Part shown: positions 1-8,636 of the stretch, in pieces
How the letters are laid out: every line of letters begins with the position of its first letter
Numbering within the stretch: position 1 is the first letter of the stretch
DNA from: a virus
Strand: one strand, 5' to 3'
Length of the DNA: 64,000 bases
IMG/VR virus record: IMGVR_UViG_3300023184_008416
Coordinates: 1 to 64,000 of that record
Made by a program: the position numbers and the translations under genes
The notes under the pieces: model-generated
What the model was told of the DNA's origin: nothing
The model's input: the letters and a program-made list of their open reading frames with translations, nothing else
Databases searched by the model: none

Positions 1-2799
1 TTGAGAATCCTGTGATATGGGGTTTAATCTCACGATATCATAAGATTTAGAATTATCACCAACTGGAATTATCGTTCCGCTGAGGATGACTTCACGGTGT
101 GAAAAATCGTAGTGCCTTTGTCCTGTAAAGCTGAAATTATCAAGGTACTTGTTTCTATTTTCTTTTATGAGTCCAAAAGTAACACAAGGTCCACCAACGT
201 CAACAGCATCACACAAGTCTGTCGGTGCGGCCGCAGACATTATGATACCTTTTAAGAAATTGGTTAATTTAGTGGTTGCATTACCCACGCCAAATCCCAT
301 TCTTATAGGACAAGAAACAGTATATGTTGGTGCCATTGCTCCTAACGTGATAGTTCTTTCAAGTCCACCGGTTTCTGTGAATGTATTGGATCCATCAAAT
401 ACAAAAACGCCAGTACTGTCTCCAGATAAAACGTAATTTAAACTTGAGCTATAAGGCGAATCCTGCGTGAGAACGTAAGATGGACCCATTGGGTCAGAAT
501 TGGTTAAAGTATAAATTGTGGGTAAAACAAAAAGTGGATCATTGCTTACCTCATAAGTTCCAGAAGATTCAATGCATTCTTCAGGTGGTGGAGGTCCAGG
601 AGGAGGTTCACATGTGATGTTATATGTGCCGACCAGACCGTCGCTGCTTATCGTTAGAGTTCTGTTTAATCCACTATTTTCTGTAAAGACAGTAGACCCG
701 TCAAAAGTAAACGTTGATCCGTCGGAAGAATTAAAAGTTGTGCTTGCAATACCGTCTTGGGTTAAGATTAAAGACAATCCTCCCCCGGGGCCAGTGGTAT
801 AAAATTTATAGGTTTTTATTCCTGATAAACCAGAAGTTGTTCTAGAAAACCTTCCTGATTCAGGAACGCATTCATCAGGAGGAGGAGGAATACAAATATC
901 TTCACAAGTAATGGTAAAATGATGTGTTGGAGTTTCTGCTTCTAAATTTGTAACAGTTAGTGTGATGGTTCTTCCACTCCCACCATTTTCTGTGAAAATT
1001 CCTGCATCGTAAGAAGTCGGTGAAAAATCGAAAGTTCCGCTTCCGTCGCCACCCATTGCATAAGTTGTTCCAGAAACTAAAGTTAATGTATAGGTTTTTG
1101 AGGAAGGTGCGTCAGTATAAAGTGTATAAACATGTGTGCCAGAATCATAACTCCATGAAACTTGATCGTTTCCTGCGTCTGGAAGACAACGATCTTCAAC
1201 ACCATTGCATCTATTAATTTTTCTTGCAACCGTTCTGTCGTTGAACCATCCTGGGCCCGCAGCGAACGGCAATTCAACAATTACTTTTTCTAATAAGAAG
1301 GGTGATGATGAATCATTTTGGAAAATGATGGGTTGAATTTCGTTCTGATCAAACCCAAAAGCTGGGTCTTGAGTTGCATTTTCTGCCAAAACATATTGAT
1401 AAGCATCACTGACATTTTTTAGTGTTAAATCGCCTTGTACCCAAGGATGAGGCAACAAAAATGGGCTAACGTTGGTGGTAACTTGAGAATTATGAATTGT
1501 TGATATTCCCGCATTTCCACTTGCAACCTGTGTACCGAATGCTGTATAAAGTCTTGCGTCACCAAAAATTGCTAATGACGTTTTGGGATCTTGATCATAT
1601 CCTGCTTTTCTAAAAGATTTGGTATAGGAATCGTAGTAAGACAACGTAGCAGTTGTGGGCAACAATACATGAGGAGCTTGAATCGGTAGCTCATATTTTA
1701 TGATTGTTTTTTGACCCAAATTACCATCGAATCCCAGTCCAACGTCTTCGACTGCTGAACCTATTTTATAGAACGAAGTTTCTTTGATGTCTTGTTCGAA
1801 TAATTGTGTTTCTGAGAATGCACCAATGATACCTGGGTCTTTAGGAATCCACGGATCAACTGCGTCAGGTCTTAAAATGCCAGCTACTTCAATGTCAGTA
1901 TAGAGTGAAGCGTCTGGATTATCAAATGTTGATAATTGGCCAAATAATCTTGGTAGATGGGTGGGCATGTTAACAACGGTTTCACCAAAAACTAGTGATT
2001 TTCTGTCGTCAAATAATCCATTCACGAAAATTGGAGAATTGCTGTCTTGATTTCTTAATTCTAACCGAGGCAAGATTTTTTTGGTGTGCTCTGGTGGTGG
2101 AACAAAACGGTATAACGCACCAAAGACTGTCTTTCCCGGCCAGGATGTATTGTTAATAGCAACAGGAATGGAGATTCCTCCCGTTTGTCTTAATCCTCCA
2201 AACTTACTGTTTTGATTTTTAATTGACGGATCACACACTTCTATCGTTGTTGATGGTGAACTATTCCCATTGTCGTACCCAATTACGTAACAATTCGCGA
2301 CGCCTGACTCCGAATAATTAAAATAATCTCTTGTTGTTGTTAGAGAATCAAACGACGAGTATCCCCACTCTATCACACCAGATTCGTATATCATGCAATC
2401 AAATTCATATTGGATGATATTGATGTTGCTGGCTAAGAATCTCCACTTAACGTATGTTCCGCTCTGAGTATGACCTGCCCAGACACCACACTTTTTTAGT
2501 CTTTTGCCTAGGTTAATTTGATCTGCTACGTTTTTATCGGAGTAAAAATTAGGGGTATCGTAGCTCCATGGATATAAAGTTACTATACCTGTACCTCCGG
2601 GAGTATATAGGGTAACCCTTCCGTCGATATTTACGATTACGTAAGAAATATCTGCGTCACAAAATTTTGATTGGCAACTGACTGTGTGGGTCGGTGAAGA
2701 CGTGTCTAACCTGGTTAAAAGATCTTCATTGATGAATTTAATCCCAAATTTGGGACCCACTTGCGATTGAAAGACGTAATTCTGTAGGAGATTTGACAT
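1..2799 (-). CDS. Large virion/fibre-like structural protein with repeated domains (partial, C-terminus beyond the window)
   Basis: The minus-strand frame is open from an ATG at 2799 to base 1, giving at least 933 codons with no stop, so the C-terminus lies outside the window. The ATG overlaps the stop of the upstream gene by one base (TGATG), which fixes the start and suggests translational coupling. I do not recognise the N-terminal two thirds. From about residue 535 there are three successive beta-rich repeats of about 90-100 residues, each with a pattern like FDGS-x-x-FTENGG-x-x-RTITL and ending in an ITC-type strand. The first two joints are proline-rich linkers followed by a Glu/Asp-Cys pair (PPPPDEC, PPPPEEC). 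This resembles beta-sandwich adhesion modules of tail fibres. Its place at the end of the baseplate block supports a virion role. Function is inferred; the open frame is certain. Confidence 0.8.
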   Translation of the reverse strand, partial: MSNLLQNYVFQSQVGPKFGIKFINEDLLTRLDTSSPTHTVSCQSKFCDADISYVIVNIDGRVTLYTPGGTGIVTLYPWSYDTPNFYSDKNVADQINLGKRLKKCGVWAGHTQSGTYVKWRFLASNINIIQYEFDCMIYESGVIEWGYSSFDSLTTTRDYFNYSESGVANCYVIGYDNGNSSPSTTIEVCDPSIKNQNSKFGGLRQTGGISIPVAINNTSWPGKTVFGALYRFVPPPEHTKKILPRLELRNQDSNSPIFVNGLFDDRKSLVFGETVVNMPTHLPRLFGQLSTFDNPDASLYTDIEVAGILRPDAVDPWIPKDPGIIGAFSETQLFEQDIKETSFYKIGSAVEDVGLGFDGNLGQKTIIKYELPIQAPHVLLPTTATLSYYDSYTKSFRKAGYDQDPKTSLAIFGDARLYTAFGTQVASGNAGISTIHNSQVTTNVSPFLLPHPWVQGDLTLKNVSDAYQYVLAENATQDPAFGFDQNEIQPIIFQNDSSSPFLLEKVIVELPFAAGPGWFNDRTVARKINRCNGVEDRCLPDAGNDQVSWSYDSGTHVYTLYTDAPSSKTYTLTLVSGTTYAMGGDGSGTFDFSPTSYDAGIFTENGGSGRTITLTVTNLEAETPTHHFTITCEDICIPPPPDECVPESGRFSRTTSGLSGIKTYKFYTTGPGGGLSLILTQDGIASTTFNSSDGSTFTFDGSTVFTENSGLNRTLTISSDGLVGTYNITCEPPPGPPPPEECIESSGTYEVSNDPLFVLPTIYTLTNSDPMGPSYVLTQDSPYSSSLNYVLSGDSTGVFVFDGSNTFTETGGLERTITLGAMAPTYTVSCPIRMGFGVGNATTKLTNFLKGIIMSAAAPTDLCDAVDVGGPCVTFGLIKENRNKYLDNFSFTGQRHYDFSHREVILSGTIIPVGDNSKSYDIVRLNPISQDSQ

Positions 2800-3665
2800 C
2801 ATGTGTAAGTCATGCCTCCGAAAGCAAGCGAATCTGTTCCCAATTTTGTTCCATCATATACAAACCCTGTTGTATGTGAAACGTATCCATCGGGAACATA
2901 ACCATTATCACGATAGTTTAATTCATTTGTCACATTTGTTATCGGTCCACTTAACAGATTCTTGACAATTTGATTATTGTCGGTGTCAACGAACGGCAAA
3001 ATTCTATTTTTTTCCCAAAAAAAGATCCCGTTGCCGGGTTTACCGTAGCTGTCAGTTTCATTTCTATCAAGAAACGGGATGTTTCCACCAAATTTTATTT
3101 GAGACGTTGAAACAACAAAATCAGAAGATCTAGTGTGGCTTTCATTACCGTTACCCACAAGACCCCAAACGCCGTGAGCTTCATAAGGAAAATAAGTGGA
3201 ACGTAAACCTGCTACATCACGAATTGTAAGTGGCTCCATGGTCGCAAGTACGCTGCCATAAGGACCCAACATTTGATCCCCTGAATTTTTAATGCTGAAA
3301 GGATATGATAGTTCATTTTTAACGTGCTTTATTGGATCAAAAACTTCTCCATCAGTAAAGCTAGTATTATAAACCTGTGGTAGAACGTCATTATAGACGA
3401 CGTCTTGTCCAAAAGAAGTGCGACTTAACCTGTGGCCAGGTTCACCTGATAAAATTTTAGCATATCCTGCAACGTATCCCCTCATAGATCTTAATTCAAT
3501 GCCTTGATGAAAGGGATAAGCTTCTGTTAGATTGCTGTGAGGGGCTGAATTGATTTTTACTCTGGGTTTATTACAGTCATCAAAATATGATTTATCATCA
3601 ACTTTGCTTTCTTCAAGTTCAAGAGGTGAGTGATATGACGCTTGTAATGTTTGGCTTAAATTCAT
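2799..3665 (-). CDS. Putative virion structural protein of unknown fold
   Basis: A 288-residue protein with an ATG start, lying between the gp7-like gene (8-bp gap) and the large repeat protein (1-bp overlap). I do not recognise a family. It has no signal peptide or membrane segment, is rich in Asn, Gly, Ser and Tyr, and has few charged helices, which is typical of beta-rich phage tail or baseplate accessory proteins. The sequence suggests extended chain segments with repeated aromatic-glycine turns. Its location and strand place it in the same leftward late transcript as the wedge proteins, so a baseplate or fibre-attachment role is the simplest reading. That role is inferred only from context. 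Confidence 0.7.
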   Translation of the reverse strand: MNLSQTLQASYHSPLELEESKVDDKSYFDDCNKPRVKINSAPHSNLTEAYPFHQGIELRSMRGYVAGYAKILSGEPGHRLSRTSFGQDVVYNDVLPQVYNTSFTDGEVFDPIKHVKNELSYPFSIKNSGDQMLGPYGSVLATMEPLTIRDVAGLRSTYFPYEAHGVWGLVGNGNESHTRSSDFVVSTSQIKFGGNIPFLDRNETDSYGKPGNGIFFWEKNRILPFVDTDNNQIVKNLLSGPITNVTNELNYRDNGYVPDGYVSHTTGFVYDGTKLGTDSLAFGGMTYT

Positions 3666-3673
3666 AATTACTT

Positions 3674-6600
3674 TTAATATTTTTTAAGTACAACGTCGTA
3701 TGACCAACCGACTGGTTTAATTTTGGAAGGATCAAAATTTTGTGTTCGAAGACTGTAATTTTCAAAGTAATAATAATTGTGTTTTGATCTTTCTAACATG
3801 TGCGGTTCAACCATAAAATTGACACCCTTGAACCTTGTTTTCTTGGGCAATAATTGATCAATAAAAGTTGCAATTGAGGTATCAAACCATCTATAAAATT
3901 CAAAAAACTTTTCAAAATTAATTTTTGAAGATAAACGATTAAAATAAACGTCACGTAATTTTTCAATGTCAGGATATTCTGTGCTGAATAAAAGATTCGG
4001 GTCGCCTATGGCGTTATTTAACGTCTCGTAAGAAGCAAATAAATTTACAATATCTTTATTTAAAGAATCTACAAGAGAAAAATCAACTGAAAATCTAAGA
4101 TCATCGATTGGTTCATCATTTCTAGGAACGTAATAAACAGGCGCAGTTCGAGCCCACTTTGAATTTTCTACTATATTTTTATAATCCTGTAATCCTCGAG
4201 GTCTGACTTTGTCGCTAGTTGCAGTTTCGTCAAAATAGGGTGAAAGATTACTGTAATTTATAATTGATGTTTCAAAATTATTAGATCCCGTTAAGTAACC
4301 GGTTCCTGTCATTGAAAATCCATTTTGACTATAATCAAAAAGTGATATGAAACCCGTTGAGCCAGATGCCAATGTTTCTGGTTGTTTTTGAATACAATCG
4401 AGTCTTAATTTTTCAAAACTACCCGTTAATTTATTCACAAAATTATAATGAAGATTGGGTTGATCAACACCTCTAGATTTATGATTTTTTGTATGTTCTA
4501 GAAATTCTGTTTCAGATATTGATTTTGACCAGAATCTAACGTTTGAAATTGTTCCACTAAAATATGCAAGAGAAAAGGAGGGATCATTTAAAAATATTGA
4601 AGATAAATTTATGGTATCATTGGCTCCGATGGCGATATATGAACCTGAAGAATTATAATCCGGTGAAAGAGATCTAAACAAATTTTTGTATATTGTAGGT
4701 GTGTCAGGACTTTCATTAAAAAAGCTGGAGGTTTGATATAGGTGTGTAATTGTGCCGTTTAATTGTTGTGATGCTCTTACAAAGTAAGATGATGAAATTT
4801 CAGAATTAATTTCATCATTTCTGATGCAACCAAAAGAAATCAACCAATGATTTCCATCATATATTCCACTTCCTGATAAATTTAAGGGTAACGACAGCAT
4901 TGGAGCATTAATATCTCCATGAGGTCTAACATATAGAGTTATTTTACAATTATCAAAAATGTCGATCGGAGGAGAAACAATTAAGTTTGTTAGTAACCAA
5001 GGTCCTCCATTTAAAGATCCCGACGATTCAAAACGAACTAAACTTTGTGAAAGCGCTCCGTTCAAACCTGAATCATTTAATAAATCCGTTATAACAGAAT
5101 TACCATCGTTGGCAACATTTTGTTGTTTAAACAACTTATAATTTGATTCAAAAGTCCACGAACCTGAAGTTAAAAGTTTGTCGTTATTAGTGCCTTCTGG
5201 TAAAGGAAAACCGGGTTCTATCCTGGGTGATGATAAATATGAACTTGAGACCAAACTATTTTTATCAAATTTTAAAGCAAATCCAACTTCACTTCTTATA
5301 TCTCGTGTTGAATCAAGGGTTCTTTGTGTTACACCACCGTATTCTCGAATTCTAATTGAATTATCTGGGTCAATTCCCACAGCTCGCAAAAAAGCCTTAA
5401 TTGAATGTTGGGTTCCTTTTGATGCAATTATGTGAGGTAAGCTTACTAAGAGTCTTCTTGTAATTTGGTTCTGTATAAATTTAAGTGTGTATTGTGAAGT
5501 ACTAATGTCGTCTTCGATATTTTCGGCTTCAAGGTATTGTTCAAGTGTAGAATCTGTAAAAAGTGATGGTAAATTTAAACCAAGACTTTTAACTAAAAAT
5601 GGTAAAAAATTATCAGGAACAGTTTCGTTTAATTCATAATCAACAAAATTTAAAGTTTTAAAACTGTCAATGAATAATTTAATTTCATCAAAAAATTTTG
5701 CCCAAATATACAATAACGATAACATTAATTGTTGTGATCCAATTTTACCGGATCCAGGAATACTGTTACCTTCATATGGTTGTATGGCATTACCATCTAT
5801 GTCCAAACCGTATCCCTCTGCTGATGCCCCTTCAAGCAAATAGTGTGGCGGAATTAAACGTGTAATTAAATTTGGGTTTTCAATATCATATAAAGATGAA
5901 CTCATCAATAAATTTGTGTTTAATGAAACCACATCTGGGTGCATTGGAAAAAGAATGGGATTAAATAAATCTTTTTCATACATCATTACATTGTTGTTAA
6001 TGCTATCAAATTTTATTCTAAATGATCCTTGAAAATTTTCAACATAAGAGTGTAAAGAATTTCCAGAGCTGTCTAGAACTATATTATCAATACCACTACC
6101 AGAAAGGAAGGGTTCATTAAATTTATAATACAATTTTAATTCTGGTGTTGCAAAAATTCCCTTTTGAGAATATAAAGATTGTAATTTAGTATCTCGATTT
6201 GAGTGAAATAATCTAAGTTCATCAATCGTTCCAGAAAGTGTTAATTTGGGTGTAAATTTATCACCATTTGAATTTACAACAATTGATGATCCACTTCCTA
6301 TAATAAAGTTTGATGTATCAATATCAAGTTTTTTTAGTTTGTTCCCCGTGCCTGTTTCAGCCAGTGATTCATTGACATAAAACAGACTAGAATCTAGACC
6401 CATGTTAATGGATCTATCTAACGTAACACAAATATGATTATACTTTCCTTTTAAAATTTGGGCAGATGATGAAACGACATGGCTACCTGACACAATTACA
6501 AATTGGCAAGATGCTGAAACAGCAGATAGACTGGGTAATAGATGTAACGAAAATCCCTGTCTTTCGCCATTTATTTTTTGACAAATAATTGATTCGTCAT

Positions 6601-7117
6601 TTGATTCTGTCGGTAATTTAAGTTGCAGTTCAATTGACAAGGGTGTAAACTCATCAGGAGGATTTAGTACTGATACACCACTATTATTTTTTGAAAGATC
6701 GGGAAATAAAGTTCCGGGGGCATCAATAACTGAAATATAACTGCCACCGGTAAAGTGAAGTGAACCACGATTTTTAGGGAAATTTTCTAACACCCAGCGA
6801 TCAAATCCAGTAAGGTTATCTAAGAAAATTTGCACTTCTTTTTTTGAACCGTCAAAAGGAAATTTATTAATTAATTGTTCAAATGCTAAGTTTGTCTTTA
6901 CTTCAGCTGACATGAAAAACGTGTGATTTTCAAATTTTGACCAATCAACGTTTAATTGTTGTGTTGATTTAAGAGGATAACCTTGTGGATCATAAAAAAA
7001 CGATCCTGTTTCGCCAAGACTAGTATCTAAAACTAAGTCTTGAGTTAAGGAATTAAGGTATTTATTTCCGTCAAATTGTTGTTTTATTTTTGACGGTAAA
7101 AAATCTTTTGTTCCCAT
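3674..7117 (-). CDS. gp7-like baseplate wedge protein with two LamG-like domains
   Basis: This 1147-residue protein directly follows the gp6-like gene and one structural gene, as gp7 follows gp6 in T4 (gp7 is about 1030 residues). Residues about 465-590 hold a helical segment ending with RRLLVSLPHIIASKGT and then AFLRAVGID. This resembles the phage tail protein I family (P2 gpI/TIGR02242), which is considered the counterpart of the gp7 core. On either side are concanavalin/LamG-like modules: about 155-305 (KGKYNHICVTLD, then SGTIDELRLFHS) and about 700-875 (SGTISNVRFWSKSISETEF). The C-terminal 200 residues are unassigned. LamG modules bind glycans or proteins in other systems. I see this as a wedge protein with inserted carbohydrate-binding-type domains; the gp7 equivalence is inferred from position plus the short motif. 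Confidence 0.7.
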   Translation of the reverse strand: MGTKDFLPSKIKQQFDGNKYLNSLTQDLVLDTSLGETGSFFYDPQGYPLKSTQQLNVDWSKFENHTFFMSAEVKTNLAFEQLINKFPFDGSKKEVQIFLDNLTGFDRWVLENFPKNRGSLHFTGGSYISVIDAPGTLFPDLSKNNSGVSVLNPPDEFTPLSIELQLKLPTESNDESIICQKINGERQGFSLHLLPSLSAVSASCQFVIVSGSHVVSSSAQILKGKYNHICVTLDRSINMGLDSSLFYVNESLAETGTGNKLKKLDIDTSNFIIGSGSSIVVNSNGDKFTPKLTLSGTIDELRLFHSNRDTKLQSLYSQKGIFATPELKLYYKFNEPFLSGSGIDNIVLDSSGNSLHSYVENFQGSFRIKFDSINNNVMMYEKDLFNPILFPMHPDVVSLNTNLLMSSSLYDIENPNLITRLIPPHYLLEGASAEGYGLDIDGNAIQPYEGNSIPGSGKIGSQQLMLSLLYIWAKFFDEIKLFIDSFKTLNFVDYELNETVPDNFLPFLVKSLGLNLPSLFTDSTLEQYLEAENIEDDISTSQYTLKFIQNQITRRLLVSLPHIIASKGTQHSIKAFLRAVGIDPDNSIRIREYGGVTQRTLDSTRDIRSEVGFALKFDKNSLVSSSYLSSPRIEPGFPLPEGTNNDKLLTSGSWTFESNYKLFKQQNVANDGNSVITDLLNDSGLNGALSQSLVRFESSGSLNGGPWLLTNLIVSPPIDIFDNCKITLYVRPHGDINAPMLSLPLNLSGSGIYDGNHWLISFGCIRNDEINSEISSSYFVRASQQLNGTITHLYQTSSFFNESPDTPTIYKNLFRSLSPDYNSSGSYIAIGANDTINLSSIFLNDPSFSLAYFSGTISNVRFWSKSISETEFLEHTKNHKSRGVDQPNLHYNFVNKLTGSFEKLRLDCIQKQPETLASGSTGFISLFDYSQNGFSMTGTGYLTGSNNFETSIINYSNLSPYFDETATSDKVRPRGLQDYKNIVENSKWARTAPVYYVPRNDEPIDDLRFSVDFSLVDSLNKDIVNLFASYETLNNAIGDPNLLFSTEYPDIEKLRDVYFNRLSSKINFEKFFEFYRWFDTSIATFIDQLLPKKTRFKGVNFMVEPHMLERSKHNYYYFENYSLRTQNFDPSKIKPVGWSYDVVLKKY

Positions 7118-7118
7118 T

Positions 7119-8636
7119 TTATGACACTACCTTAAAAGTAATCGAAGAATTTTTATATATTGTTGATTCATTACCTTCAACTGTCATTATATCAATTGTG
7201 TATGATCTGTTTTGAATTAATGAAAATCCATCTAAATAAAAATACAATCCATTGGAATCTAGGGAAAGTTTTGTAGAATTGTAAGTGGTATCAAATGGGA
7301 TGACAGTGTTAGAACTATCTTCATCCCTGATACTGTAATAACAATTTTTTATAATTTTCCCATAATCATTGATAGCAAATTTAACACTTTGTAATAAAGG
7401 ATTTGTCTGATCAAAAATATGAATCCTGACTAGCATTTTTTCTGATTTTTTTAATTCAATAGGAACTCCATAACATGAAACAGTATATTTTTTTTTATTT
7501 AATGGTGAAGTAAATGTTTGTGGACCACTAAATTTTATTGATGATCCTGTGACAAACGAACTTGATTGATTCAAAGACATCCAAATTGGTGTGAATGTTA
7601 CAGAACCAGAAACATTAAGTTTTTTTTGTAATATTGGATTTAATGAAACATAAACGGGGGCTTGATAAGTTCCACTTAGTTCGAAATTTCCTCTTGAAAA
7701 TTGTGAACCTGTGAAAAAAATATCATAGTTTCCTCCCGATATGGGGGTTGTTAATTTAAGTAGCAGACAATTTGATCCTGTCAAATCATTTGATTCAAAA
7801 TTTATATTTCGGAGACCTTGAGAATCATAATTGTATAAAAACAAACTTCCAGATAGATTGAAATTCATTATTGAAGAATCATCAGAAATAGAATCGTCAA
7901 ATTTAACAATTAATTTAGGTCTGAGAGTCAGATCATAAGCATGTCTAGATGCAAATCTTTTGACAAAATATGTTTGTTGATTACTTTCCACACTTCCGAT
8001 GAAAGATAGTCTGTAACCTTCATCAGGCAATTTATTAATCAACGTAGCAGAAACAATTTTTGTGACATCAAACAATGCATCTTCAGAACCATTTTTGAAA
8101 GATTGTGTTATTTCAAAATTTATATTTTCAGATCCTATGATTCCATTTGTAAAATAATCACAAACATCACCTAATTGACCACCATAGTTTGCACCAGATA
8201 AAATCCATGCATCATTTTCTGATGCTGACAGAAAATTTGCTACATCAAAATCAGTTAGATAAACAATATCTTTACCAATTCCTTCACTAAATGATTTTGA
8301 AAGAGGTGATAAAATTAAACTAAAGTTATTGGGTGTTGTTTGACCACCGTAAACATCTTTTAGATTAACATAACACTTAAAACTTTCATGATTTATGTCA
8401 ATTTTTTTAGAATTTAACAAATTTTTTAAATCTGTTATACCTTCAAAATGTAATAGACTTCTTGAAATTTCTACATTTGGTGTTTGTGTAGCTCCACTGA
8501 TATTAGTAGTAATACCATACAATTTAAAAAGATCAAGAGTAGATGCATAACCTACTGAAGAATTAATACGTTTAACTCCGGATATTACTTTGTCTGTTAT
8601 ATAAGTGTCTTTGTCTGCATCAAATAATTTATACAT
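7119..8636 (-). CDS. Putative baseplate/fibre structural protein between gp6 and gp7 homologues
   Basis: A 505-residue protein with an ATG at 8636 that shares one base with the stop of the gp6-like gene (coupled), and a 1-bp gap to the next gene. It is beta-rich and full of FxxSGS and FTGS turns, as in the neighbouring virion proteins. Residues about 85-250 (YVNLKDVYGGQTTP through RPKLIVKFDD) have the layout of a DNRLRE-like or carbohydrate-binding jelly-roll domain: paired strands, an Ala-x-Leu-x-Asn-Lys-Leu stretch and a closing RPKLIVKF strand. The C-terminal half looks like repeated Ig-type strands. No catalytic motif is visible. T4 has no gene of this kind between 6 and 7, so this is an insertion relative to T4. 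Family assignment is tentative. Confidence 0.7.
   Translation of the reverse strand: MYKLFDADKDTYITDKVISGVKRINSSVGYASTLDLFKLYGITTNISGATQTPNVEISRSLLHFEGITDLKNLLNSKKIDINHESFKCYVNLKDVYGGQTTPNNFSLILSPLSKSFSEGIGKDIVYLTDFDVANFLSASENDAWILSGANYGGQLGDVCDYFTNGIIGSENINFEITQSFKNGSEDALFDVTKIVSATLINKLPDEGYRLSFIGSVESNQQTYFVKRFASRHAYDLTLRPKLIVKFDDSISDDSSIMNFNLSGSLFLYNYDSQGLRNINFESNDLTGSNCLLLKLTTPISGGNYDIFFTGSQFSRGNFELSGTYQAPVYVSLNPILQKKLNVSGSVTFTPIWMSLNQSSSFVTGSSIKFSGPQTFTSPLNKKKYTVSCYGVPIELKKSEKMLVRIHIFDQTNPLLQSVKFAINDYGKIIKNCYYSIRDEDSSNTVIPFDTTYNSTKLSLDSNGLYFYLDGFSLIQNRSYTIDIMTVEGNESTIYKNSSITFKVVS

Noticed and set aside
149-1280. Plus- and minus-strand open frames of 65-95 residues in the first 1.3 kb
   Set aside because: They are shadows of the long minus-strand frame 1-2799, which is open throughout and continuous in style with the neighbouring structural genes.
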